Shown piece by piece: positions 33,426 through 47,312 of a stretch of 64,000 bases of DNA. Origin of the DNA: Sesamum alatum (lineage: Eukaryota > Streptophyta > Magnoliopsida > Lamiales > Pedaliaceae); NCBI GenBank assembly GCA_034509735.1, contig JACGWO010000003.1, positions 7,130,001-7,194,000 on the forward strand, written 5' to 3'. Position 1 is the first letter of the stretch. The number at the start of each line of letters is the position of its first letter. The notes under the pieces were generated by a model that was not told the DNA's origin, made no database searches, and worked only from the letters and a program-made list of their open reading frames with translations. The translations under genes were made by a program, and so were the position numbers.

Positions 33426-35031
33426 TAATTGTATTAATATTAATTAATTGAATTAAGTATGATTGTAGCTAGGTTCTCGGCCGTTATATGCATAATCATT
33501 ACAAAAGATAAATTTTAGAAATTTTATAACAAATAATAGGAATTTTTAATACAATTAAAAATTGAAATTTTTGAAAATTAAAAAATTTAGTCAAATTAGC
33601 ATGCATTCCGTACCATGCATGGAAATACTTTTATTTTTCTTTAAAACAGATTGTAGATTTTGAAGTTTTAAAACGAACAACTAAAAGTAACAAAATTAAA
33701 ACAGAGTGTTGAGTTTCCTTTATTCAGAAAATAGATCATATTGTTCCTTTGTAACATGTTTCAAATTCTTTAGTTGATGTAATATATTTTATTTTTCAAG
33801 TTACATATAAAAGCATTAAATTCAAATACAAGTTACGAAAAATTTATCCGAGTATGTATATATTTCTCAATTCACCCATGATTAAAGAGTCACATAGCTG
33901 GATAGGTCCTATAATAAATATCATGTGTAGTTTATCGCTTAAATAGGAGCAAAAAGAATAATTGTAAATCTTTTTAATATGAAAATTAAGTATACTACGA
34001 AAACACAATATTGATTTTTTATTATATATCTGAAAAGTTGAGAAAAGAAGTGTAAACACAAATCCATTAAAGAATAGATAAATAAATAAAGTGAAAGGTC
34101 TACAAATTTAAAAGTAACAAATGGAAGTGAAAGATTAAATGATACTAAAATATGATTATAATTGATAGGTGGTTAAACGTAAAAAATATAAAAAATATTA
34201 GATTACCATTTTTAATAATTGACTCTATATATATGTATATTGTTTTTTTATTTAAACCGATAATGAAGCTAAGTTCTCAACACATTGAAGAAAAAGATTT
34301 AGAAATTAGAATATCAGTACAAAATTAGTTAAACTTTAACAAATATATATATATATATATATATACTGTACTACAAATACATAGGGGGCATTGGTGAAGT
34401 ATATATATGTTAGAATAAACATTTTCAATCTATACTCTATATAAATGTATCAATACTGAAGTTGTTTGTTCCTCATTGTGAAAAGATAAATATACCCTCA
34501 TTTAAATATTATTAATTATTATATTATAGATTATGAAATTTTTAACAATTTAGAATTCTAAATATTCTAAACCTCCTCCATGTAAATTTAGGATAAAAAA
34601 ACCTAAATCGTGAATAATGAATGAATCCAATTACACAAAATTTTAATAACATGCTTCTAATCGTGAATCTGAATGAGCCCAATTACACAGACCTGTCACG
34701 CATTAAATTTTAATAACATTCACAGAAAATTATATTATAAAATTAGTTATAGAAAAAATAAAATTCTATAAGAAAAATGTTTAAGAGTCTTAATTGTTCT
34801 AAACTACTTAGAAAATGAATAACATATTCAACTAAAAAACATAATATGCCAAATAATAGTTCAACACAATTACTTTGCTAGAAGAAATCTTAATTATATT
34901 AAGAAAGTTTTAATTTACCATGACACATTAAAATTTAAAATAAACTACACATGAATCATATATAAAATACTAATCTAAATTTAAATATATATATATATAT
35001 ATAATAACGAATAAATATCTAAACTTAAATG

Positions 35032-37258
35032 TGAAGGACAAGCGGATCCGCCCGGGAGCGCGAGCGGAAGCGAGAAAGCGAGAAATTGTGCACAAATTTA
35101 AATCTAATTTAAATATGCGAATCCCAAGGGGTGTACCCTTGGGTGCTCAACCGGGCATTCGATGTAGGATGTGCAAATATTAGAAACATATATTTAAGCA
35201 CATAGGGCATAGATATATAAATGAAATCAATCAAAGCGTAATAAACCGTTACCTTTGATTGTTTAGCGTATGCTCCCGGCTACTTGCGTTGTTCCTTCTC
35301 CAGAATGCTCACGAAATCCAAACGTATGGATTCTCCAAAGGTGATCCACACCACACCGGAAGAAACACACGTTCCTCTTGCTAGAAAAGAACGGGTTTAG
35401 AAGGAATCGGTTTAAGAGAAGAGCACTATGAATTAGTGTTCTCTTAAACTTACTTTGTTCTTCTTCTTGATTCAAAATCAAGTGAAGAACACAAGTGTGA
35501 GAGAGGGAGAGAGCACGAAATTTGAGAGAGAGGAGAGGATTTTTGTCTTCTCTTTTTCCTAGAAAAAGATGAATAATGAATCACTTATACTTGGTGTTGT
35601 ATATTCTAATATATATACATAATTAATGTGATTATTGGAATGTGTCTAGGTTCATCCAATGATGTCTAGATTCATTCCAATCAATCACCATTAATTCTTC
35701 AATCAAGCCTACCAAAATTTATGGTATGATCAAATCATACCAAAAGGGAAGAGCTTGATTGGAGTTGATTTGTCTCTTTCCAAAAGAGATAAGTCAACAT
35801 ACCACCTAGCATGAAACATGGCTGATTTTGCTTCCTCCAAGGGAGCATGTCAGCCATGTTTAATTAAGGGAAGAAGTCCAACTTCTTCCTATTCCAAAAT
35901 AGGAATTATTTCTCCTCTCGGGTATAATTTAACAGACCGGATTTTATCGTAATCCAATTACGACGAACCCAATATTAAATCTAATTTAATGTCCATTTAA
36001 ATTATTCTTGTTGATCTTTTAATCCAATTAAAAGATCCAACGTCTCAACGTCTCAACTTTCCATATTTAATCGAAAATCCAATTTACCGATTAAACGGAA
36101 GCCCGATACAATATCGGCCGGTCCATCCAATGGACTTTCCCTTAAGTAATCCAATTACTTATTTTATCCTTCGAGATTGACTCCAAGTCGATCTCTCAAC
36201 CTCCTTGGTGATTTGTGTGTGACCCTTTAGGTTCACCCTCAGCTAGACTTGGGCCCGTGTCCCACAAGGGCCCGTTACCATGGGTGGCCGTCTAGCAACG
36301 GTCCATGGCACTAGAGACTAGGTGAATTGGCGTGAACATTTAAGCGCCAATTCCACACGGGTACGATCCTTCCGTCTACCGTCTCCCGGCCTTAGTCTAG
36401 GGTATGGAATTGGGGGTCGGTTCCCATCCTTGACTAGGCATCTATGCTTAATACTCGAGACCACGTATGCTTCATTGCATCGACACAGGAAACCATTCCC
36501 TGTTCGACCAACCACTGTGGCCACAGCTTCAAATAGCATGAACGTGTCTCCGAGTGCATAGGAGATACCTCTGTCATATACTGACAGGGGACGGATCCTC
36601 TTCTTGGAATCCACCGTCCTCGCTACACATTCCGACTGCACTGGACAAGGCTTATGATAATCATCTTACAGAATGATTACCTCTCGCCAAATCCGAGATA
36701 CAACCGTCCTGTGCACGCGACTGCCATGATTCCTCAAGTCTGAGGATTACTCCCGTACTATCGGAACCGGGGAAAACCAATCATACCGACCAAGCCTCCA
36801 AGGCTTTCATATGATGATCCCCGCGAGTCAGTTCAATCGGCTCGACCCCAGTCGACCAACCCATCAAGATCGTGTAGGCGTCCCACGCCTGTCGCCGATG
36901 AAACACGACACTCATCCAATGAACACGACTCATGATGCAACTCTCAATAGGACTCTCGATGCCCTATCCCGAGGTCCTCGACTTGGAACGTTTCAAACCC
37001 AACTCTTAATCAGTTGGTTTCATGACCACCATCCAATGCGTGGCCCAACTGCATGAGTTGTTATCCATGGTCTGTGGGCTTTGTTGCGATATAAGTTAAA
37101 CACCGTTTTAACAAATGTAAGATGAGCGCAACAAAGAAGGTACCATTGGTGACGAACACTCATCTTATTCATCACATAATAATATTACATTCACATCAAG
37201 TTGTCAGATAGGTCATAAATTGCCAAACCTATTGGCTTTCTGGTCACCTATTCCAACA
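35032..37258 (-). repeat. Solo LTR, type B, 2227 bp, TSD AAATG
   Basis: A complete LTR from TGAAGGACAAGCGG to CTATTCCAACA (plus strand) is flanked by identical AAATG (35027-35031 and 37259-37263). No PBS or polypurine tract adjoins it. The intact duplication with a single LTR indicates recombination between the two LTRs of a former element. It serves as the reference for the complete type-B LTR. Confidence 0.95.
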
Positions 37259-37263
37259 AAATG

Positions 37264-37743
37264 TATATATATAATAACGAATAAATGTATATATAATAAC
37301 GAATAAATACTTGATCTTTTTAGTATTAGATAAACTAAATACTTTACTTTTACACCTATTATTTTTTATATTAATTAATAGAAAAAAAGTATTACAACAA
37401 CAAATGTGATATAAAAAATTAAGTTGTAACATAATATATTATTGAATAAGAAATAAATTATACCAATCCGTGAATATGAAAATAAGATTAAAAAGTTAAA
37501 CTAAAAACATATAGAATTAAAAATTCCAATATAAAGGCAAAAAATAAAATTTTATACAATAATATTTCAAAATTTAGAAGGTAATAAAACATGTAAATAA
37601 TACTTTGACAATATTTAAAAGTTGATATTGAAATATAATTAACATTAGGATCTTACAATACAAAATATTGGTAATATTATCCAATTAAATTATATTGTTA
37701 TAATAATAGTCAATGAATAATTAGTTTGCAATTATTTAGAGTC
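37264..37743. other. AT-rich stretch without genes
   Basis: Very AT-rich sequence between the solo LTR and element B4. A TATATATAATAACGAATAAA segment recurs around 37263-37308 and again to the left of the solo LTR near 34995, so it belongs to the target DNA. Nothing else is recognisable. Confidence 0.6.
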
Positions 37744-39868
37744 TGAAGGACAAGCGGATCCGCCCGGGAGCACGAGCGGAAGCGAGAAAACGAGAAATGG
37801 TGCGTAAATTTAAATCATATTTAAATAAACGTATCCCAAGGGGTGTACCCTTGGGTGCTCAACCGGGCGTTCGATGTAGAATGTATTAATGTTAAAAGCA
37901 TACATGTAATACATAGGGCATAGATAAATTGTAAATCAACCAAAGCGTAATAAAAACCATTACCTTTGATGATTTACGTATACGCTGCTACTTGCGTTGT
38001 TCCTTCTCCGAAATGCTCATCAAATCCAAACGTATGGATTCTCCAAAGGTGATCCACATCACACTGGAAGAAACGCACGTTCTCCTTGCTAGAGGGAAAC
38101 AGGTTTATGAAGGAATCGGTTTATGAGAAGAACACTATGAATTAGTGTTCTCTTAAACCTACTTTGTTCTTCCTCTTGATTCAAAATCAAGTGAAGAATA
38201 CTTGTAAAAAGAGAGGGAGATGGCCGAGAGTTAGAGAAAGAGGAGAGGGCCGAATTTTTTTCTTCTTTTTTCTTGAAAAGATGAATAATAATTATCATAC
38301 ACAAGGTGTTGTATATACTCTTATATATACATAATTAATGTGATTATTGGAATGTGCCTAGGTTCATCCAAGGATGTCTAGATATATTCCAATCAATCAC
38401 CATTAATTCTTCAATCAAGCCTACCAAGTTTTATGGTATGATCAAATCATACCAAAAGGGAAGGGCTTGATTGGAGTTGATTTGTCTCTTTGCAAAAGAG
38501 ATAAGTCAACATACCACCTTGCATGAAACATGGCTGATTTTAGCTTCCTCCAAGGGAGCATTTCGGCCATGCTTAATATAGGAAGAAGTCCAACTTCCTC
38601 CTATTCCAAAATAGGAATTATTTCCCCTCTCGGGTCAAATTTAACGGACTGGATTTTATCGTAATCCAATTATGATGAACCCAACATTAAATCCAATTTA
38701 ATATCTACTTAAATTATTCTCGTTGATCTTTTAATCCAATTAAAAGATCCAACATCTCAACTTCCCATATTTAATCGAAATCTAATTTACCGATTAAACA
38801 AGGGCCCGATACAATATCGGCGGTCCATCCAATGGACTATCCCTTAAGTAATCCAATTACTTATTTATCCTTCGAGATTCACTCCAAGTCAATCTCTCAA
38901 CCTCCTTGGTGATTTGTGTGTGGCCCTTTAGGTTCACCCTCAGCTAGACTTGGACCCGTGTCCCACAAGGGCTCGTTACCATTGGTGGCCGTCTAGCAAC
39001 GGTCCATGGCACTAGAGACTAGGTGAATTGGCGTGAACATTTAGGCACCGATTCCGTATGGGTACGGTCCTTCCTTCTACCGTCTCCCGGCCTTAGTCTA
39101 GGGTATGGAATTGGGCATCGGTTCCCATCCTTGACTAGGCATTTATGCTTAATACTCGAGACTACGTATGCTTCATTGGGTCGACATAGGAAACCATTCC
39201 CTGCTCGACCAACCACTGTGACACAACTTTAAACAGCATGAACGTGTCTCCGAGTGCATAGGAGATACCACTGTCACATACTGACAGGGGACGAATCATC
39301 TTCTTGGAATCCACTGTCCTCACTACACATTCTGATTGCACTGAACAAGGCTTATGATGATCATGTTACAGAATGATCACCTCTCCCCAGATACCAGTTA
39401 CAGTCGTCCTGTGCACGCGACTGCCATGATCCCTCAAGTCTGAGGACTACTCCTGTACTATCGGAACCGAGGAAATCCATTTATGCCGACCAAGCCAATC
39501 CAATGATGAAACATGACACTAATCCAATGAACACGACTCTTGATGCAAGTCTCAATAGGACTCTCGATGCCCTGTCTCGAGGTCCTCGACTTGGAACGTT
39601 TCAGACCCAACTCTAAATCAGTTGGTTTCATGACCACCATCCAATGCGTGGTCCAACTGCACGAGTTGTTAACCGTGGTCTGTGGGCTTTGTTGCGATAT
39701 AAGTAAAACACCGTTTTAGCAAATGTGAAATGAGCGCAACAAACTAAGTACCAAAAAAATGACGAATACCTATTTTATTCATCACACAATAATATTACAT
39801 TTACATCGAGGTGTATAATAGATTACAAATCGCCAAACCTATTGCCTTTCTAGTCACCTATTCTAACA
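37744..39868 (-). repeat. 3' LTR of B4 (type B, 2125 bp)
   Basis: TGAAGGACAAGCGG to CTATTCTAACA on the plus strand, followed by the polypurine tract, so this is the downstream LTR of a minus-strand element. It lacks about 65 bp near 39500 relative to the solo LTR. The inverted-repeat array is present at about 38400-38920. Confidence 0.92.
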
Positions 39869-39885
39869 ATTTCCCACTTAACCTA
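39869..39885 (-). other. Polypurine tract of B4
   Basis: The minus strand reads TAGGTTAAGTGGGAAAT next to the 3' LTR, a variant of the copia tract. The RNase H stop codon overlaps it. Confidence 0.82.
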
Positions 39886-42800
39886 AAGCCAATCACCCAT
39901 TGACCTCAAGCCCATCTTATCCAGATACTGAGTATGGGCAACTTGCGACACGGGCTTAGTAAGTGGATCTGCTATGTTTTCTGTGGAGCGGACTCGGTCC
40001 ATCCGAACGTCGCCCCTGCTAACCATCTCTCTGAGCAGATGGTAGCGTCTAAGAATATGCTTGGATCGGTGATGAGATCTCGATTCCTTTGCTTGCGCTA
40101 TTGCCCCGTTGTTATCGCAGAAGATAACTACTGGCTCAGCGATGCTAGGTACTACACCCAACTCTTGGATGTAGCTCTTCATCCAAACCGCCTCCTTAGC
40201 AGCTTCCGAAGCTGCTATGTATTCAGACTCTGTGGTGGAGTCCGCCGTGGTAGCCTGCTTGGAACTCTTCCAAGCAACCACGCCACCATTAAGTCTGAAC
40301 ACATAACCAGACTGAGACTTGGCATCATCGGCATCCGACTAGAAGCTAGCGTCGCTATAGCCTTCCAGTATCAACTCTCCACCGCCGTAGATCAAGAACA
40401 TGTCCTTAGTCCTTTTCAGGTACTTCAGGATAGTCTTGACTGCACTCCAGTGTGCCTCCCCGGCACACGACTGATATCGACTAGTTACGCTCAAAGTGAA
40501 AGCCATATCAGGTCTACTGCACTGAACAACATACTGTATGCTGCCTACAGCTGAAGCATAGGGGATGTCCAACATCCGTTTAAGCTCCTCATCAGTCTTA
40601 GGAGACTACTTCTTGGACAACTTGTTCCATGCCTCATAGAAAGGAATCCTCGTTTTGAGTTCTCCATCTTGAATCTCTTCAAGACTTTCTCAATATACGA
40701 GGACTGGGCCATTCTAAACATCCTTCTAGATCTATCCCTGTAGATCTTGATGCCAAGGATGTAGGATGCCTCGCCCATATCCTTCATGGAGAATTGCGTT
40801 GACAACCAAGCTTTAGTGGTACCCAACATCTAGCATAATTCCCAACGAGCAAGATGTCATCCACATAAAGCACCAGAAACACAACAAAGCTCCCACTGAT
40901 CTTCTTGTATACACAAGGATCGGACTCGTTCTGGATGAAATCATATCCCCGTATGACTTCATCAAAATGTATGTTCCAGCTTCGGGAAGCTTGTTTGAGG
41001 CCATAGATGGACCTTTGGAGACGGCAGACCTTCTGCTCTTCTCCAACAGTTGTGAAACCTTCCGGCTGATCATATAGATCTCTTCATCTACGAAACCGTT
41101 AAGGAAGACCGTTTTCACGTCCATCTGCCATATTTCATAGTCATACCATGTTGATATGGCAAGCAGTATCCGAATGGACTTGGCCATTGCTACAGGCGAG
41201 TAGGTTTTCTCAAAATTGACCCCGGGTCGCTGAGTGTAACCTTTCGCCACAAGCCTGGCCTTGAAGGTTGTAACCTCCCTGTTAGATCCAAGCTTACGTT
41301 TGTAGACCCATTTACACCCCACGGGTTTTACCCCTTTGGGTGGGTCTACTAGGGTCCAAACCTGGTTTGTACCCATCGAGTCCATCTCGGATTTCATGGC
41401 CTCAAGCCACTTATCCGAATCGATGTCCAATATCGCTTCTCCGTACGTCTTTGGATCATTATCCAACTGACCGATTAGGCCCAGAAATCCATACCTATCA
41501 GGTGCATGGGATACTCTGGCCGACCTACGGAGGACTAGAACATTATCAGTAGGAACTACCGGCTCAGATGTCACTGCCGCCTCATGGGGTACCTCACCTG
41601 ATTCCTCAAGCAGTACCTCATCGCGCCGACTATTCGATGGAAAACCCTTTTCAAAGAACACTTCGTTTCGCGAGACAAAAAACCTTTTTCTCGGAGGGAT
41701 CATAGAAATAATACCCCGCAGTTTCTTTCGGATAGCCGATGAACCTACATAAACTAGACCTCGAGTCCAGTTTATCTCCCACTAATCTATTGACATATGT
41801 GGGGAAACCCCACACTTTCAAGTATTTGTAGGAGGCAGGCTTGCCATGCCATATCTCATATGGCGTCTGGGATATCTTCTTAGATGGCGCCAAGTTCAAA
41901 ACTTTGGCCGCCGTCTTAAGAGCGTATCCCCAGAAGGAAAGGGGGAGTTCGATAAAACTCATCATGGATCGGACCATGTCCAACAAGGTCCGATTCCTCC
42001 TTTCAGACACACCATTAAGTTGTGGTGTTCCAGGAGGGGTCCACTGAGAGAGAATCTCATTCTCTTATAGATAATCAGTAAACTCACCACTGAAATACTC
42101 TCCACGTCGGTTCGACCGAAGGGCTTTGATCTTTCGACTGGTTTGGTTCTCTACTTGAAGTTTGTATTCCTTAAACCTTCCAAGGGCTTCAGACTTGTAC
42201 CTCATCAGATAAATATAACCATACCGTGAGTGATCACAGGTAAAGGTTATGAAGTACGAGTACCCACCTCTAGCGTGAGTATTTAGTGGGCCACAGACAT
42301 CCGTATGGACCAAATACCATCTTTAATAATGAAAAATCCATTTTTATTGATGGTAAATTCAAATCCCTCTTTATCAAGGATCGGGATGGAAACAATATTT
42401 TTAATCATACTAGGTACATAGAAACAATCGTTTAGTACAATCCTAACATGACTACTAATGGCTAACTCCATTGATCCTACGGCTTCCGCAGCAACGGCCT
42501 TGCCATCGCCTAGCCTCAGGATCATCTCATCCTTGGTTAGCCTTCTGCTTCTTTGCAGTGCCTGCAAATCATTGCAGATGTGAGCACCACACCCGGTATC
42601 CAATACCCATGAATCAGAATTAGTTATCATGTTTACTTCAACCACAAACATACCTAGGTTGGAGAGGAGTTGTGGGCACTCCCTCTTCCAATGCCCCTTC
42701 CCTTGGCAATGCATGCAGACATCATTTGCCTTGGACCGCTGAAAACCATGGGCCTTCCCTTTCCCTTTGCTTGGTCCCACCAGAGCAACAGGGGCGCCTG

Positions 42801-43351
42801 GAGCGCGAGCAGGGGCCGCAACCGTCTTCCCTTGTCCCTTCTTCCTTTTCTAGCGTCTAGCCCTCTTGCCATTTGCCTTGGAGGTCGAAGCCTCTCCTAT
42901 CAATACCGCCAGCGCCGACTTCTGGGTCGTTGCCTCGTATTGGACCAGCATGTTGATCAACTCATGAATATACTTCTCAAGTCCGTTTATGTTGTAGTTT
43001 ACAACAAACCGGTCATAGGACGAAGGAAGTGACTGGAGGATAACGTCAATGTATGTTTCATTGTTAAGCTCAGCTTTAAGGTCCTCGGGTTTCTCCACTA
43101 GGGAGAGCATCTTGACCCCATGACTTTGTACAGACGCTCCTTCAGCAAGCTTGGTGCCAAAGAATGCTTTTGTGGTGGCATATCTAATATGCCTGTTCGG
43201 AACCGCATAAACCTCGTTCATGCGGAGCATTATGGCGGAGACATTGTCCAGCCTCTCATATTGCTCCTGAAATTCGTTAGACATCGAAGCCAGTATGATA
43301 CTGCGTACTGTCCGATTATCCTCATGCCATGGTTAATGGATTCTTAGACAT
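39883..43351 (-). pseudogene. Copia gag-pol of B4 with two microhomology deletions
   Basis: The gag ATG is at 43349-43351, but after eight codons (MSKNPLTM) the frame jumps across a deletion of about 170 bp (near 43328) into WHE-like sequence out of frame. Gag continues at 43284-42850 up to a TGG-to-TAG stop. CCHC (CMHCQGKGHWKREC) and protease (VLDTGCGAHIC) are at 42780-42283. A second deletion of about 286 bp at 42312 removes the HARLGH and CESC integrase zinc region. Integrase core, RT and RNase H follow in pieces (42313-42065, 42010-41651, 41703-40813, 40829-40545, 40575-40339, 40302-39883), split by stops near 42064 and 40339 and several frameshifts. The RNase H end is well preserved ([14 protein letters not shown]). 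Confidence 0.9.
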
Positions 43352-45304
43352 ATCTACATTAATGAAAATGTAAAGCAGAAATTAGCAGACGATGGTAATA
43401 TTATTGTTCAAGTTGAAAACTTGGTCTTTTAGTCTTTAACCCTCCCACTATTTATACGAAAGTCCGCCAGTCTCATGCAGAGTTTCGGGAAACCATTTCC
43501 TAGTGGGCTTGGGATCCACAAGCGTAATCTCCATGCCCCGCTTTTACAACTCACATGAAGAAGACCTCGTGGGAGATATCCAATATCATTCTCATCCAAT
43601 GAGATTTCCAAGATATTTTGCCTTACCTATTCACATGGTTCCGAGGACTCCAAGCAAACCATGTTACTTAGTGTTGGGCCCGACCCATCAACCAAATCAT
43701 GCCTCAAACTGTCACCCCCCATGACTCGTGAGACAGGAAAACAACGAGCGCAGTCTTTTTGTTCACAACAATGGTGCAACTTTCCCTTAGTCCAAGTGTG
43801 CCACGACTCGTGAGACCACACTTGGGTAGTGGTAGCGTACTCACCACATTATTGTGGATGGAAAGCTCGGACAGATCAAAATATCATTTTGATCTAAGTC
43901 CGTTCTGGGCCTAATATTTAATTTAGTCCAACCAAATGAGAGTTTGTGTACGAGGTGTTTTAGCATGCATAAAATATCCAATATTTAAAGCGATAAAATA
44001 AATACGCCGCATGCAGAAACATAGCATACCCCTGTTGGGATGATCACAAGCCCAACCTATGCAACCCACTGAGCCCGCAGTGAGTCTATGGTCTGTCTAG
44101 GGTGGTCCTAAATTATTACAAAATAATATATCCATTGTCATTCCAATGGGCCTTGTAATGCTCTTGTTTCATGCCTTGATGCTCCACCTTGGGGTCTCCG
44201 ACTCCATATGCTTGTTGGAATTAAAACCTCACTAATCCTATCTACTCTCATTACAAATGAAAGTAATACATTGAAATAATAACAAGTCTTAACATCATGA
44301 GGCTGAAAGTAAGGGAGATGATAGTCCCAAAACAAGAGGCACGCAGGCCCCACCCAACAGAAATTAAATGATCATACATTTATCCACACACAAGGTCTAG
44401 GGCTCTTGTGATCATCCTATGTTGATTCCATCAACGCACATAATACAATTATTTCAAATAATCATGCATAAACCGATGGATATTCCAAATATCTAAGTGA
44501 TGTCCAACATCACAAAAGCATAAATATATAAACAATATGCAAAATTCAAATTTCAAATTTAATGGACATTACAAACAATGCATCCAATGCATGTATTAAT
44601 CCCAAATTAATTAAGCAAATTTGATCTAAGGAATAATCCAATTATTCCAAAATCAAATATGCAAATTAACACATTTTCAGAATAATGTGCAGAAAAAACC
44701 AGAAAATCAAATTTTTTAGAAAACGTCGAAAAACGGCACAAAACGGCCCAGTCGTTGTGCCTGCCGGCCAGCAGCGCGCGCGCGCACGTAGGCAACAAGT
44801 CTGCGCTCCATGCGCGCGCGCGCCCAGTGCTTCGGTGGCCTCGGCTGGCAGCGGCTGCCTCCGCACAGCGCGCGTGCGCCTATGCACAGCATCCGTGCGC
44901 ATGGCGCACGCACAGGCACCCGCCTGCGTGCGGCCGCGGTATGCGCGGTCGCCCCTGCCAGCACGCACACTGGCAGGCACACCGGCCAGGCCTGCCTGGC
45001 AGCGCGCGCCTGCCAGCCAATGACCGACCGGCAGGGGCGGCAGCCAACCGCTGCCGCTGCTATCTTTTTTTTTCTTTTTTCATGTTTTTCAACATCATTT
45101 TTCAACACAAAACAGTAATAATAATCTGAAAATGAGCATGCAATTTTAGATACAATATAATAAAAATAAGCATGGCAAAAGTCCATCAAATTCAAACAAT
45201 TGAATCATCATATTATTCATACATTTATCTAATCTAACATGCCATTAAAACTATAAAAGCAAGTAGATTATGTCAAGCACATAGATCAATGCCCCTTACA
45301 TCAA
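43352..45304 (-). other. Untranslated leader of B4
   Basis: Homologous to the C1 leader. The interrupted palindrome occurs twice: CATGACTCGTG at 43720-43730 and CACGACTCGTG at 43802-43812. A GC-rich island lies at 44745-45062. Open frames in the island on both strands are compositional. Confidence 0.8.
44745..45062. repeat. GC-rich island in the B4 leader
   Basis: About 320 bp with GCGCGC tracts and repeated GCCTGCC and CAGCGCGCG pieces. It is more than twice the length of the island in its relative C1, so the island has expanded or contracted within type B. Confidence 0.72.
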
Positions 45305-45321
45305 TCCGGGCTCTCATACCA
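45305..45321 (-). other. Primer-binding site of B4 (one change)
   Basis: The minus strand reads TGGTATGAGAGCCCGGA, differing from the initiator-Met PBS TGGTATCAGAGCC at one position. Two spacer bases separate it from the LTR. Confidence 0.82.
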
Positions 45322-45323
45322 CT

Positions 45324-47312
45324 TGAAGGACAAGCGGATCCGCCCGGGAGCGCGAGCAAAAGCGAGAAAGCGAGAAATGGTGTGTAAATTTAAATCATAT
45401 TTAAATAAACATATCCCAAGAGGTGTACCCTTGGGTGCTCAACCGGGCGTTCGATGTGGAATGTATTAATGTTAAAAGCATACATGTAATAAAAATCGTT
45501 ACCTTTGATGATCTACGTATACGCGACTACTTGCGTTGTTTCCTTCTCCGGAATGCTCACAAAATCCAAACATATGGATTCTCCAAAGGTGATCCACACC
45601 ACACCGGAAAAAACACACGTTCTCCTTGCTAGAGGAAAACGGGTTTTATGAAGGAATCGGTTTAAGAGAAGAACACTATGAATTAGTGTTCTCTTAAACC
45701 TACTTTATTCTTCCTCTTGATTCAAAATCAAGTGAAGAACACTAGTAAGATAGGGAGATGGCCGAGAGTTAGAGAAAGAGGAGAGGGGCCGAATATTTTT
45801 CTTCTTTTTCTTGAAAAAGATGAATAATAATTATCATACACAAGGTGTTGTATAGACTCCTATATATACATAATTAATGTGATTATTGGAATGTGTCTAG
45901 GTTCATCCAAGGATGTCTAGTTGCATTTCAATCAATCACCATTAATTCTTCAATCAAGCCTACCAAGTTTTATGGTATGATCAAATCATACCAAAAGGGA
46001 AGGGTTTGATTGGAGTTTATTTGTCTCTTTCCAAAAGAGATAAGTCAACATACCACCTTGCATGAAACATGGCTGATTTTAGCTTCCTCCAAGGGAGCAT
46101 TTCGGCCATGCTTAATATGGGAAGAAGTCCAACTTCTTCCTATTTCAAAATAGGAATTATTTCTCCTCTCGGGTCAAATTTAACGGACCGGGTTTTATCG
46201 TAATCCAATTATGATGAATCCAACATTAAATCCAATTTAATGTCCAATTAAATTATTTCCGTTGATCTTTTAATCCAATTAAAAGATCCAACAACTCAAC
46301 TTTCCATATTTAATCGAAAATCCAATTTACCGATTAAACAAGGGCCCGATACAATATCGGCCCGTCCATCCAATGGACTATCCCTTAAGTAATTCAATTA
46401 CTTTTATCCTTCGAGATTGACTCCAAGTCAATCTCGCAACCTCCTTGGTGATTTGTGTGTGACCCTTTAGGTTCACCCTCAGCTAGACTTGGGCCCGTGT
46501 CCCACAAGGGCCCATTACCATGGGTGGCCGTCTAGCAACGGTCCATGGCACTAGAGACTAAGTCAATTGGCATGAACATTTAGGCATCGATTCCGTACGG
46601 GTACTGTCCAACCGTCTACCGTCTCCCAGCCTTAGTCCAGGGTATGGAATTGGGCGTCGGTTCCCATCCTTGACTAGACATCTATGCTTAATACTCGAGA
46701 CTACGTATGCTTCATTGTGTCGACACAGGAAATCATTCCCTGCTCGACCAACCACTGTGGCCACAACTTTAAACAGCATGAATGTGCCTCCGAGGGCATA
46801 GGAGATACCACTGTCACATACTGACAGGGGACGGATCGTCTTCTTGGAATCCACCATCCTCGCTACACATTCCGACCGCACTGAACAAGGCCTATGATGA
46901 TCATCTTACAGAATGATCCCCTCTCGCCAGATCCAAGATACAGTCGTCTTGTGCACGCGACTGCCATGATCCCTCAAGTTTGAGGACTACTCCCCTACCA
47001 ACCAAGCCTCCTTGGCTTCCATATGATAATCCCCGCGAGTCAGTCCAGTCGGCTCGACCCCAGTCGACCAACTCATCAGATCGTGTAGGCGTCCCACGCC
47101 TGTCACCGATGAAACACAACACTCATCCAATGAACACAACTCTTGATGTAAGTCTCAATAGGACTCTCGATGCCCTGTCTCGTGGTCCTCGACTTGGAAC
47201 GTTTCAGACCCACTCTAAATCAGTTGATTTCATGACCACCATCCAATGCGTGGTGCAACTGCACGAGTTGTTAACCGTGGTCTGTGGGCTTTGTTGCGGT
47301 ATAAGTAAAACA
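45324..47312 (-). repeat. 5' LTR of B4, truncated by insertion of A2
   Basis: Matches the 3' LTR of B4 and the solo LTR until GTAAAACA at 47305-47312, where a type-A LTR begins. In the uninterrupted solo LTR the sequence continues CCGTTTTAAC at the corresponding place (near 37100). Its last ~160 bp should lie on the far side of A2, outside the window. Confidence 0.87.

Larger units (their letters stand above)
32263..35026. other. AT-rich intergenic stretch without genes
   Basis: No protein domain is visible on either strand; the only open frame of note (33844-34059, minus) has no motif. Two inverted-repeat MITE candidates are listed separately. Simple AT repeats occur at about 34347-34366 and 34986-35002. 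The rest looks like decayed noncoding DNA. Confidence 0.6.
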
